Part shown: positions 18,316-26,500 of the stretch, in pieces
Position numbering within the stretch: the stretch's first letter is position 1
Layout of the letters: every line of letters begins with the position of its first letter
Source: Methylobacterium radiodurans
Lineage (GTDB): Bacteria; Pseudomonadota; Alphaproteobacteria; Rhizobiales; Beijerinckiaceae
NCBI RefSeq assembly: GCF_003173735.1
Contig: NZ_CP029551.1
Location: 2,566,001 to 2,630,000 of the forward strand
Direction of reading: 5' to 3'
DNA length: 64,000 nucleotides
Notes under the pieces: generated by a model
What the model was told of the DNA's origin: nothing
The model's input: the letters and a program-made list of their open reading frames with translations, nothing else
The model's database searches: none
Position numbers and translations under genes: made by a program

Positions 18316-20694
18316 ATGCTGCGCCCGCGCCTGATCCCGCCCGACGACGTCTTTCCGCCGAACCCCTGGGCGATCGAGGCCGTGCGCTTCGACGCCCGTC
18401 TGGCGCACGATCTCACCGGCCAGGCCGAGACGATGTTCGCCCTCTCGAACGGGCATCTCGGACTGCGCGGGATCGCCGACGAGGGCAGGCCGGTGGCCGA
18501 GCCCGGGACCTACCTCAACGGCTTCTACGAGCACCGCCCCATCGTGTACGGTGAGCGGGCCTACGGCTTCCCGTCCCGCGGCCAGAGCATCCTGAACTGT
18601 CCCGACGGCATCGCGATGGGGTTGACCGTCGACGGCGAGCCCTTTGCCTTGCCCGAGGCCGAGATCCTCTCCTACCGGCGGGTCCTGGACTTCCGGACCG
18701 GCACACTCGACCGCGACGTGCGCTGGGTGACGGCGGCGGGCAAGTCGCTGCGTCTTCGGACCTGCCGCCTCGTCTCCCTGGCGCAGCGCGACCTCGCGGC
18801 GATCGAGTACGTGCTAACCGTCGAAGCCGGGGAGGCGGAGGTCGCGATCACCTCCGAGTTGCGCAACGACCAGCCGCTTGCCACCGACACCTCCGATCCG
18901 CGCCTGGCAGAGGGCTTCGTCGGGCGGGTACTGCACCCGGCCGGCACGCGCTCCGAGGCGCTGCGGGCGATCCTGTCCTATCGCACCCGCAGCTCGGAGC
19001 TCGTGCTCGGCTGCGGCATGGACCACGCGGTCGCCGCCGAGTGCCCCCTGACGACGCGGGTGAGCTGCACCGACGACCTCGCGGCCCTCGTCTTCCGGGG
19101 CGTCCTCCCACCGGGCGGGTCGATCCGTATTCACAAGTTCCTGAGCTATCACTACTGCGCCACGGCGAGCCCCGAGCAGATCCGCGCGCAGGTGGGACGG
19201 GGGCTCGACGGCGCGATCCAGAGCGGCTTTCCGGCAATCCTCGCCCGCCAGCGCCAAGACGTCGACCGCTTCTGGGAGCGGGCTGACGTGACCGTGGAGG
19301 CCCCGACTCCGCGCACGCAGCAGGCGCTACGCTGGAACCTGTTCCAGCTGATGCAGGCCACCGAACGGGCGGAGGGGCATGGCATTCCGGCCCGCGGCCT
19401 GACCGGGCGGACCTACGAGGGGCACTACTTCTGGGACACGGAGATCTACATCCTGCCGTTCCTGGTCTACACGAACCCGCTTATGGCTCGGAGCCTGCTC
19501 AAGGTTCGCTACGCCATGCTGGACAAGGCCCGCGCCCGAGCCCGCGAACTCGGCCATCGCGGTGCAACCTTCCCGTGGCGGACCATCAACGGCGAGGAGG
19601 CTTCGGCCTACTACGCCGCCGGGACGGCCCAGTATCACATCAATGCCGACATCGCCTACGCACTGCGCAAATACGTCGAGATCTCGGGCGACCTCGAGTT
19701 TCTCCACGATTACGGCGCCGAGATGCTGGTCGAGACCGCCAGGCTGTGGTGCGATCTCGGCTTCTTCTCGGAGCGGATGGACGGCCGCTTCTGCATCAAC
19801 GGCGTGACCGGCCCGGACGAGTACACGGCGCTCGTCAACAACAACTGCTTCACCAACCTGATGGCGCGGGACAACCTGCGCTACGCGGCCCGGACCGTGC
19901 GGGCCCTGGAGCACGACAACCCCGAGGGCTACGTCTCTCTCCTGCGCCGCACCGGCCTCGACCCGGCCGAGCCGGACGCCTGGGAGACCGCCGCCGACCG
20001 GATGTACCTTCCCTATGATGAGCGGATGAGGATCCACCCGCAGGACGACAGCTTCCTCGACTTGGAGACCTGGGACTTCGCGGCGACGCCGGAGGAGAAT
20101 TACCCGCTGCTACTGCACTACCACCCGCTGAACCTTTACCGCGCCCAGGTAATCAAGCAGGCCGACGTGGTGCTGGCCATGTTCCTGCTGAGCGACCAGT
20201 TCAGTCCGGAGGCTAAGCAACGCAACTTCGCCTATTATGACCCGCTGACCACCCACGATTCCTCGCTCTCCGTCTGCATCCAGAGCATCGTGGCGAATGA
20301 GATCGGCTTGGCGGAGAAGGCGCTCCACTATTTCGACTTCGCTTTGGCGATGGACCTGTCCGACATCGGCGGGAACATGATGCACGGGGTGCATATCGCG
20401 GCGATCGGCGGCACTTGGCTGGCGCTGGTCTACGGCTTCGCGGGCCTGCGCGACGCCGGGGGCCGCCTGACCTTCGATCCCTGCCTGCCCGAGAGCTGGG
20501 CTCGGCTGCGCTTCACTTTGGCGGTGCGCGGACGGAGGATCGGCGTCGACATCGACCGCGCCACCGCGACGTACCGGCTCATCGCGGGCGAGGAGCTGAT
20601 CGTCTGGCACGGCGACGCGTGCGTGCGCCTCACGCCGCAGGAACCGGTCGTCGCCAAGGCCTTGCGCAGGCCGCCGCGCGCCGAGAGCGAGTGA
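18316..20694 (+). CDS. Glycoside hydrolase family 65 disaccharide phosphorylase (trehalose/maltose/kojibiose type)
   Basis: A 792-aa GH65 protein. It shows the N-terminal beta-sandwich motif LSNGHLGLRG, the (alpha/alpha)6 motif YFWDTEIYILPFLVYTNP near residue 375, the catalytic general-acid motif GVTGPDEYTALVNNN near residue 500 and GNMMHGVHIAAIGGTW near residue 690. Family members phosphorolyse alpha-glucobioses with inversion, releasing beta-glucose 1-phosphate. The substrate cannot be assigned from motifs. The start ATG at 18316 gives the normal N-terminus. A beta-phosphoglucomutase-like gene follows within 11 bases, which supports a phosphorylase rather than a hydrolase. Confidence 0.9.
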   Translation: MLRPRLIPPDDVFPPNPWAIEAVRFDARLAHDLTGQAETMFALSNGHLGLRGIADEGRPVAEPGTYLNGFYEHRPIVYGERAYGFPSRGQSILNCPDGIAMGLTVDGEPFALPEAEILSYRRVLDFRTGTLDRDVRWVTAAGKSLRLRTCRLVSLAQRDLAAIEYVLTVEAGEAEVAITSELRNDQPLATDTSDPRLAEGFVGRVLHPAGTRSEALRAILSYRTRSSELVLGCGMDHAVAAECPLTTRVSCTDDLAALVFRGVLPPGGSIRIHKFLSYHYCATASPEQIRAQVGRGLDGAIQSGFPAILARQRQDVDRFWERADVTVEAPTPRTQQALRWNLFQLMQATERAEGHGIPARGLTGRTYEGHYFWDTEIYILPFLVYTNPLMARSLLKVRYAMLDKARARARELGHRGATFPWRTINGEEASAYYAAGTAQYHINADIAYALRKYVEISGDLEFLHDYGAEMLVETARLWCDLGFFSERMDGRFCINGVTGPDEYTALVNNNCFTNLMARDNLRYAARTVRALEHDNPEGYVSLLRRTGLDPAEPDAWETAADRMYLPYDERMRIHPQDDSFLDLETWDFAATPEENYPLLLHYHPLNLYRAQVIKQADVVLAMFLLSDQFSPEAKQRNFAYYDPLTTHDSSLSVCIQSIVANEIGLAEKALHYFDFALAMDLSDIGGNMMHGVHIAAIGGTWLALVYGFAGLRDAGGRLTFDPCLPESWARLRFTLAVRGRRIGVDIDRATATYRLIAGEELIVWHGDACVRLTPQEPVVAKALRRPPRAESE

Positions 20695-20705
20695 GCGCAA
20701 TCGCC

Positions 20706-21431
20706 ATGACTCGAACGCTCCGCGCAGTGATCTTCGACGTCGACGGTGTGCTGGTGGATTCGCCGCACGAGCAGGCCTGGCGCGAGGCGCTGGCGGGGTT
20801 CGCCGATCCGGCAGGCTTCACCACCGCTTTCTACCAGGCCCATGTCGCCGGAAAGCCCCGCCTGGAGGGCGCGCGGGCCACCCTGGAGCGACTCGGCGGC
20901 CCAGGGGCTGCGGCCTCGGCTGCCCTCTACGCGGACCGGAAGCAGGCAGCGATCGAGCGCCTCATCGCGGAAGGGGATTTCGCGGCCTTCCCGGACGCGG
21001 TTCGCTTGGCGCTGGGGCTGGAGCGGACGGGGATGCGCCGGGTGCTGGCCTCCTCCTCGAAGAACGCCGACGCGATGCTGGCGCGCGTGGACCTGCCCGA
21101 CGGGCGACAGCTGCTGTCGCTGTTCGACGCGGATGTAAGCGGGCGCGACCTGCCCCGCGGCAAGCCCGATCCGGCCCTGTTCCTGCTCGCGGCCGACACC
21201 GCTGGCGCCGAGCCGGCCCAGTGCGTCGTCGTCGAGGACGCCCCGGCGGGCATCGCGGCGGCCGTGGCCGGCGGCATGGCCGCCCTCGGCATCGCCCGGC
21301 TCGGCGACGCGGCCGGGTTGAGTGCGGCCGGCGCCGACCTCGTCGTGACATCCCTCGATGATCTCGACGTCGCCGCCCTCGCGGTCGGGATCCTGCGCGC
21401 CCATCCGCCCGCAGGGCCCCACACGGCGTGA
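20706..21431 (+). CDS. HAD-superfamily phosphatase/beta-phosphoglucomutase-like
   Basis: A 241-aa HAD protein with all four motifs: DVDGVLVDS (nucleophile and acid Asp, residues ~10-18), SSSKN (motif II), the Lys in RGKPDPALF (motif III) and VVEDAPAGI (motif IV), plus a helical cap. It lies directly after the GH65 gene, an arrangement typical of beta-phosphoglucomutase, which would turn beta-glucose 1-phosphate into glucose 6-phosphate. A simple phosphatase role is possible. A GTG five codons upstream overlaps the GH65 stop and is an alternative start. Confidence 0.85.
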   Translation: MTRTLRAVIFDVDGVLVDSPHEQAWREALAGFADPAGFTTAFYQAHVAGKPRLEGARATLERLGGPGAAASAALYADRKQAAIERLIAEGDFAAFPDAVRLALGLERTGMRRVLASSSKNADAMLARVDLPDGRQLLSLFDADVSGRDLPRGKPDPALFLLAADTAGAEPAQCVVVEDAPAGIAAAVAGGMAALGIARLGDAAGLSAAGADLVVTSLDDLDVAALAVGILRAHPPAGPHTA

Positions 21432-21859
21432 ACGCCGGTCCACCGCCGCGATCATCGGCTCCGTGGCCATTGACGATAGATGATAATCGTAATATTAAAT
21501 GATCGCACGGTTGAAGTCCGAGCGGCCATCGCGGAGTCGGCCGCAGAGGCGAGATTGCTGATTGGTCACAACGGCTCGTCCGTTGCGGCCTGCCTACCTG
21601 CGAAGACGGCCGCGGCCCGTGGCGCGGCAGAACGCCATAGATGTCCCGTCCGAGGGGCGTCCCGAGATCGCGCGTTTGTCCTCCGAACGCGCGGTGCATC
21701 GACCGGCCCGCGCTCTGCCCCCTCGCGCAGGTCGGTCGATTGCCGTGTGCGGATAGCCTGGGATGACACGCCCGCATCGAGCGACCCGGCACCGATGAGC
21801 CCTTCAATATATGATTTCTTGCATCTATATGAATCTCTGCAACCGCGAAGGACGATAGG
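21432..21859. other. Intergenic region upstream of tetR
   Basis: 428 bases without a supported gene. It holds the promoter-like pair at 21470-21498 and, just before tetR, an AT-rich imperfect dyad around 21806-21831 (TATAT arms flanking TGAT-TTCTTG-CATC). That dyad may be an autoregulatory TetR site, related in composition to the perfect palindrome upstream of the MATE gene. Confidence 0.4.
21470..21498 (+). promoter_or_regulatory. Sigma70-like promoter upstream of tetR
   Basis: TTGACG (21470-21475) and TATTAA (21493-21498) are separated by exactly 17 bases, in an unusually AT-rich patch after the HAD gene. It points toward the TetR gene 360 bases downstream. No convincing gene lies between, so either the leader is long or a small RNA is made. 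Confidence 0.4.
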
Positions 21860-22402
21860 ATGCCGAGGGTTTCGCAGGAGCAGGCCAAGCTCAACCGCCA
21901 GCGGGTCGTGGAGGTCGCATCCTCCCTGTTCCGGGAGCGGGGCCTCAACGGCATCGGCGTCGTGGACATCATGGCGGCCGCCGGCCTGACCCACGGTGGG
22001 TTCTACGGACAGTTCGCCAACAAGGATGCCCTCGCGGCGGAGGCGTTCGATGTCGCGATCCGCGCCGAGTACGAGGCGAACCTCAATGCCTTCATCGAGA
22101 ACTACTTGTCGATCGGCCACGTGCACACGCCCGGCCGGGGATGCCCGGTCGCCGCACTGGTGAACGATATCGGGCGCGAGCCGTCCGGGAGCGCCTTGCG
22201 GGCTCGTTTCACCCATGCCGTCAAAGGGCTCGCGGGCCTCATCGCGGACAGGCTGCCGAAGATGTCGAAGGAGCGTCGCCGGCAACGGTCCCTGGTCGCG
22301 CTCTCAACCATGGTCGGGGCAGTTGTCCTGGCGCGCGGGGTCGACGACGAAGCGTTGGCCGACGAACTGCTCAAGGCGGCCCGCAGCACCATCACCGGCT
22401 GA
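21860..22402 (+). CDS. TetR/AcrR-family transcriptional regulator
   Basis: A 180-aa one-domain repressor. The N-terminal helix-turn-helix spans about residues 10-57 (ASSLFRERGLNGIGVVDIMAAAGLTHGGFYGQFANKDAL). The C-terminal ligand domain contains RGCPVAALVND, as in repressors that respond to electrophiles or small aromatic compounds. It probably controls the adjacent MATE transporter; a perfect AT-rich palindrome lies between the two genes. Confidence 0.9.
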   Translation: MPRVSQEQAKLNRQRVVEVASSLFRERGLNGIGVVDIMAAAGLTHGGFYGQFANKDALAAEAFDVAIRAEYEANLNAFIENYLSIGHVHTPGRGCPVAALVNDIGREPSGSALRARFTHAVKGLAGLIADRLPKMSKERRRQRSLVALSTMVGAVVLARGVDDEALADELLKAARSTITG

Positions 22403-22481
22403 GGCATTGCGAAACCGCGCCCTTCCAAGGGGACCTCATCACCGGAGGGTGAGTTACGCCGCCTGGCGTCATGCATCACGA

Positions 22482-22501
22482 TATATTATGACTATAATAT
22501 A
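22482..22501. promoter_or_regulatory. Perfect palindrome, candidate TetR operator
   Basis: TATATTAT-GACT-ATAATATA is an 8-bp perfect inverted repeat with a 4-base spacer. It lies 70 bases upstream of the MATE gene and 80 bases after tetR. The spacing and dyad are typical of TetR-type operators, and its AT content stands out strongly in this GC-rich genome. Confidence 0.55.
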
Positions 22502-22571
22502 AGCACCCTCTTCGGCGGCAGACCTGCCGGGCACCCGGAAGGCGTGCTGAGGACTGTGACGCGGGGACCTC

Positions 22572-23984
22572 ATGGACATCAGGACGCGTCGACTGCTCAC
22601 GGCCCCGCTCGTGCCGACCCTGGCCCGGATGGCCCTGCCCAACATCCTGGTGATGTCGGTCCAGACCTGCGTCGGATTGATCGAGACGTACTACGTGTCG
22701 ACGCTCGGGACCGACGCGTTGGCCGGGATGGCCCTGGTCTTCCCGGTGGTGATGCTGGTTCAGATGCTCTCGGCCGGCGGGATGGGGGGCGCCATCCAAT
22801 CGGCGGTTTCGCGCACGCTGGGTGCGGACCGGCCGGCGGAGGCCGCGCTCCTGGCCTGGCACGCGACGATGCTCGGACTCGCGCTCGGCATCGCGACGAG
22901 CCTCGTCGCCCTTCCGTTCGGGCCGACCCTCTACGCGGCGATGGGCGGGGCCGGAGGCTCTCTCCAGGCCGCGACCACCTATGCGGGCATCGTCCTCGGC
23001 AGTGCGGTCCTGATCTGGCTGTTCAACGCGCTGGCGGCGGTGATCCGCGGCACCGGCAACATGGCGTTCCCGGCCGCAGTCACATGCGTCGGGGCGGTCG
23101 TACTGGTCCCGCTCTCACCCGCGCTCATCTTCGGCTGGGGACCGTTTCCCGGGCTCGGTGTCGCGGGCGGCGGCGTGGCGTTCGCGCTCTATTACGCCGC
23201 GGGCTCCGCGCTCTTCGCGGCCTATATCTGGTCCGGCCGCGGCGTGCTGCGCCCGAGCCGGCGCCTGCCGAAACTGACCTGGGGCCCGTCCCGGGAGATC
23301 CTGCGCATCGGATTGCTCTCGGGGATCGCCAGCGTGACCTCCAACGTCACGGTGATCGCCGCCACCGCCTTCGTCGGTGCGGATGGACCGGCGGCCGTGG
23401 CCGGATACGGGACCGGCGCGCGCCTCGAATACCTTCTGGTTCCCCTGGTCTTCGGTCTCGGCTCACCCATCGCGGCGGTCGTCGGCACCGCGCTTGGCGC
23501 CGGCGATTATGCCCGCGCCCGTCAGGCCGCACTGACGGGCGCCGTCGTCGCAGGTATCCTCACGGAGGCTATCGGGATCGCGGGCGCCCTGCATCCGGTC
23601 GCTTGGCTCGGCTTGTTCGGTGACGAGCCGGCTATGCTCGCCACAGGCTCGCTCTACCTCTGGATTGTCGGCCCGTTCTACGGGTTCTTCGGTGCCGGCC
23701 TGGCCCTCTATTTTGCCGCCCAGGGCGCGGGCCGCGTCGGCTGGCCGCTCACCGCCAGCCTGCTTCGCCTGGGGGTGGCGCTCGGCGGCGCCTGGGTCGC
23801 CTCGGCACTCGGGTTCGGTTTGGGCGGGACCTTCCTCGCTTTGTCGGCCGGGTTCGTCACCATGGGACTCATCAACGCGGCAGCCTTCGCGACGGGCAGG
23901 ATGATTCCGCGCGGCCCGACCGACCAAACGTCCTCGACGCCCTTGCGGCTCGCGCCTGCCGCGGGTGCGGTCGCGAGGCGCTGA
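22572..23984 (+). CDS. MATE-family multidrug/cation efflux transporter
   Basis: A 470-aa protein with about 12 hydrophobic segments in two homologous halves, as expected for MATE transporters (Na+ or H+ antiport of organic cations). The MatE fold is suggested by PTLARMALPNILVMSVQT at the N-terminus and the repeated pattern near residue 240 (EILRIGLLSGIASVTSNVTV). The likely regulator is the upstream TetR. The DoxX-like gene follows after 26 bases and is probably cotranscribed. Confidence 0.9.
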   Translation: MDIRTRRLLTAPLVPTLARMALPNILVMSVQTCVGLIETYYVSTLGTDALAGMALVFPVVMLVQMLSAGGMGGAIQSAVSRTLGADRPAEAALLAWHATMLGLALGIATSLVALPFGPTLYAAMGGAGGSLQAATTYAGIVLGSAVLIWLFNALAAVIRGTGNMAFPAAVTCVGAVVLVPLSPALIFGWGPFPGLGVAGGGVAFALYYAAGSALFAAYIWSGRGVLRPSRRLPKLTWGPSREILRIGLLSGIASVTSNVTVIAATAFVGADGPAAVAGYGTGARLEYLLVPLVFGLGSPIAAVVGTALGAGDYARARQAALTGAVVAGILTEAIGIAGALHPVAWLGLFGDEPAMLATGSLYLWIVGPFYGFFGAGLALYFAAQGAGRVGWPLTASLLRLGVALGGAWVASALGFGLGGTFLALSAGFVTMGLINAAAFATGRMIPRGPTDQTSSTPLRLAPAAGAVARR

Positions 23985-24010
23985 CCATCCTGCTGGAGGA
24001 AACGCCGTCG

Positions 24011-24388
24011 ATGCCTGCCACATCCACCCGGCGCGGTCTCGGCGACCGAGCGCTCCGGCTCTTGCTCGCGACGGTCTTCGTCGTCGCGGCCGGGATGAAG
24101 CTCACGGCCTCCGACTTCGAGGTCCAGAACTTCGCGCGCTTCGGCTACGCATCCTGGTTCATGTACGCGGTGGGATTCACCCAGCTGCTCGGCGCCGGCC
24201 TGCTTTGGATCCGGGGCTACGTCGCCTACGGGGCGATCGTCCTGGCCGCCCTGATGGCCGGCGGCGTCGCGAGTCACCTGCGTGCCGGCGACCCGGTCGT
24301 GATGGCCGCTCCGGCGCTCGGATTGCTGGTGCTCCTGGTCGGCCTCGCGGTCAACCGGCGCGACGAGCTCTCATCCCGACGCGGCTGA
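24011..24388 (+). CDS. DoxX-like small membrane protein
   Basis: A 125-aa protein with four hydrophobic segments (about residues 13-31, 47-66, 70-88, 95-113) and the DoxX-like start LRLLLATVFVVAAGMKL. The biochemical role of such proteins is poorly defined; some partner with redox or thiol enzymes. It is probably cotranscribed with the MATE gene and convergent with marR. Confidence 0.75.
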   Translation: MPATSTRRGLGDRALRLLLATVFVVAAGMKLTASDFEVQNFARFGYASWFMYAVGFTQLLGAGLLWIRGYVAYGAIVLAALMAGGVASHLRAGDPVVMAAPALGLLVLLVGLAVNRRDELSSRRG

Positions 24389-24412
24389 ACGACAGGAACG
24401 ATCGAGCCGTAC

Positions 24413-24862
24413 TCAACCCGCGAGGGCCGTGGCGGCAGCCCGAAAGGCATTCTGATCGACTGAGCCGAGTTGCCGGGTAACCGCCTCCTGAGCCTGCTGC
24501 CAGAGGGGATATGCCTCGGTCAGGAGCGTGCGGCCTGCGTCGCTGAGGGCGACCCGCCGGACGCGACGATCCTCCGCATCGCCCTGGACGGTCACCAGAC
24601 CGCGGCGCTCCAAGGGCTTCAAGTTGGCCGTGATGGTCGTACGGTCCGTCGCCAGGTGCTGAGCCAGGGCGCTGATGGTTGGCGGTTCCTCGCGCACCAG
24701 CATCATCAGCAGCGTGAATTGCCAATTCGACAGGCCGGTGGGTCGAAGGGCGGCATCATACCGGCGCCCGAGGGCCCGCGCGGCCTTCTGCGCCGCGAAG
24801 CTGTAGCAGCTCCGTTCGACGGATGCGGCCAGTGTCGCGGTGAGGGCGGGATCAGTCGACAT
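24413..24862 (-). CDS. MarR-family transcriptional regulator
   Basis: A 149-aa winged-helix regulator. The DNA-binding part is TISALAQHLATDRTTITANLKPLERRGLV followed by the wing DAEDRRVRRVALSDAG. The ATG at 24862 is chosen because the 14 residues available upstream are unlike the family and read through the operator-like repeat. It is divergent from the small secreted protein gene, with two or three copies of a GGTTGATACCAAC motif in between that are likely its binding sites. Confidence 0.88.
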   Translation of the reverse strand: MSTDPALTATLAASVERSCYSFAAQKAARALGRRYDAALRPTGLSNWQFTLLMMLVREEPPTISALAQHLATDRTTITANLKPLERRGLVTVQGDAEDRRVRRVALSDAGRTLLTEAYPLWQQAQEAVTRQLGSVDQNAFRAAATALAG

Positions 24863-24878
24863 CACAAGTCCATTCGAC

Positions 24879-25017
24879 GGTTGATACCAACCATATAGGT
24901 GCACATGCGGTCCGCCCAGCTTCGACGCAGGTGTAGGAAACAGGGATCTATAAGGTTGATACCAACTATGTGTGCCGTCGCACGGCGACCTGCCGAATAG
25001 GGTTATATCAACTCTAT
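24879..25017. promoter_or_regulatory. Repeated operator-like motif GGTTGATACCAAC (MarR sites)
   Basis: GGTTGATACCAAC followed by CAT or TAT occurs at 24879-24894 and 24954-24969. A degraded copy, GGTTATATCAACTCTAT, lies at 25001-25017. The core GGTTG-ATAC-CAACC is an inverted repeat. The copies lie 17-155 bases upstream of the marR start and before the divergent secreted-protein gene, which suggests autoregulation and control of both genes. Confidence 0.5.
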
Positions 25018-25086
25018 CACGGCCAGGCCGCCGCGGCTCCCCGGGGAGAACCAGGGCCGAACGCTCGGTCGATAGGGAGAACTTCG

Positions 25087-25386
25087 ATGAGCACGCGTTC
25101 CATCATCGTCACCGCCGCGATCGCCACCGGTGTCACCGCTTCGGCCAGCGCTCAGGATGGTCGAACCTTCCAGACATGGGGCCATACGTTCAGCGTCCCC
25201 GGTTCGAGCACGGATCCGGGCGCGGTCGCGAACCCGGTACAGGATGCGGACCGTTCGGACGCCCCCCGGCGCACCTACGTTTCCGGCCAGGTCGATCCCG
25301 CAGACGCGCGCAAGAACCTCGCGCCCGCCACGACCTCTCAGGTGATCAATGTGTGGGGCGCGCGCGTCGAGGTGCCGGCTCGCTGA
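25087..25386 (+). CDS. Small secreted protein of unknown function
   Basis: A 99-aa protein with a signal peptide (residues 1-22, cleavage likely after ASA in TASASAQDG). The mature part is Pro/Asp/Ser-rich, without Cys, and carries two similar motifs, FQTWGHTFSVPG near its start and INVWGARVEVPAR at its end. The twin W-G-x-x-(F/V)-x-V-P pattern suggests an internal repeat. The ATG has AGGGAG 7 bases upstream. Its promoter region carries the MarR-type repeats and a strong terminator follows. I do not recognise the family. Confidence 0.7.
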   Translation: MSTRSIIVTAAIATGVTASASAQDGRTFQTWGHTFSVPGSSTDPGAVANPVQDADRSDAPRRTYVSGQVDPADARKNLAPATTSQVINVWGARVEVPAR

Positions 25387-25422
25387 ACGGCGGTCGTGAA
25401 GGCCCTGCGCTTCGACCGGCGC

Positions 25423-25461
25423 GGCAAGCCGCCTCGACGAACCGCCGCGGCTTGCCTTTTT
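25423..25461 (+). terminator. Rho-independent terminator after the small secreted protein gene
   Basis: The stem GGCAAGCCGC/GCGGCTTGCC (10 bp) with a 14-base loop is followed directly by TTTTT. It lies 37 bases after the stop codon at 25386. Confidence 0.75.
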
Positions 25462-25526
25462 AAAATGACGTATGTAATTTATTTCGACGTTCGACGGGCA
25501 GCCCGTCGCGACAATGGGAGGGCATC

Positions 25527-26348
25527 GTGGCTCAGGGAAGCATCAAGACCGCAATCGTTACCGGGGCCGCCTCCGGCATCGGATTGGCGACCGCCAAGGC
25601 GCTACAGGCCGCCGGCTACCGCGTGTTCGGGACGAGCCGGAAGCTCGCCCCAGACAAGAGCAACGGAATCAGGATGCTGGTCTGCGATGTCACGGACGAG
25701 GCATCCGTCGCCGTCATGGTCGAGACGGTCTTCGGCGAGACCGGCCGTATCGACCTTCTGGTGAACAACGCCGGCTTCGGCATCAGCGGCCCGGCCGAGG
25801 AGACCTCGGTCACGCAGGCCCAGGCCATGTTCGACGTGAACCTCTTCGGCGTCATCCGGACGACGCAGGCGGTTCTCCCGCTGATGCGGGCGCAACGAGG
25901 CGGCCGCATCGTCAACGTCAGCTCGGTGCAGGGCCTGATACCGGCCCCCTTCATGGCGCTGTACGGCGCCAGCAAGCACGCGGTCGAGGGCTACTCGGAG
26001 TCGCTCGACCACGAGGTGCGCGGCCAGGGCATCCGGATCGTGCTCGTCGAGCCCGCCTTCACGCGCACCGCCTTCGACCAGAACCTGGTCCGGCCCGACA
26101 AGCCCCTCGACATCTACGCGGCGGACCGCGCCGGGCGCGGCAAGTTCTTGAGCGAGGTCATGAAGACCGCCGACGCGCCCGAGGTCGTGGCGAAGGTCGT
26201 CGTGAAGGCGGCTACCGCGGAGGTGCCGAAGCGCCGCTACGCCGCGGGACCGAAGGCGCGGCAGGTCAGCCTCCTGCGCCGCTTCGTTCCGGCGAGCGCC
26301 TTCGACAAGGCTCTCCGGAAGGAGATGCAGCTTCCGCCGCTGGCGTGA
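25527..26348 (+). CDS. Short-chain dehydrogenase/reductase (SDR) family oxidoreductase
   Basis: A 273-aa classical SDR with nucleotide motif TGAASGIG (residues ~11-18), NNAG (~residue 84), catalytic Ser in NVSSVQG and YGASK (Tyr/Lys ~residues 152-156). The substrate is unknown. The GTG start has GGGAGGG 6 bases upstream. It forms a single-gene unit followed by a hairpin. Confidence 0.88.
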   Translation: MAQGSIKTAIVTGAASGIGLATAKALQAAGYRVFGTSRKLAPDKSNGIRMLVCDVTDEASVAVMVETVFGETGRIDLLVNNAGFGISGPAEETSVTQAQAMFDVNLFGVIRTTQAVLPLMRAQRGGRIVNVSSVQGLIPAPFMALYGASKHAVEGYSESLDHEVRGQGIRIVLVEPAFTRTAFDQNLVRPDKPLDIYAADRAGRGKFLSEVMKTADAPEVVAKVVVKAATAEVPKRRYAAGPKARQVSLLRRFVPASAFDKALRKEMQLPPLA

Positions 26349-26357
26349 CGACCTGCC

Positions 26358-26386
26358 GCCGGCTGTCCTCGTCTCGGACGGCCGGC
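26358..26386 (+). terminator. Hairpin after the SDR gene
   Basis: GCCGGCTGTCC/GGACGGCCGGC forms an 11-bp stem with one G-T pair and a 7-base loop, 10 bases after the SDR stop. No T run follows, so terminator function is likely but not certain. It also lies 115 bases beyond the stop of the convergent Crp/Fnr gene. Confidence 0.45.
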
Positions 26387-26500
26387 GAGGAGAACCGCGA
26401 CCGGCGCGTCCGGGTGGCCCGCACAGTACCCGCCACCCGCTCGGTCATCCGGCGACGCATCGGGTCCTGCCGCGCGCCCCAACGCCGTCGGGCGGTTTCC

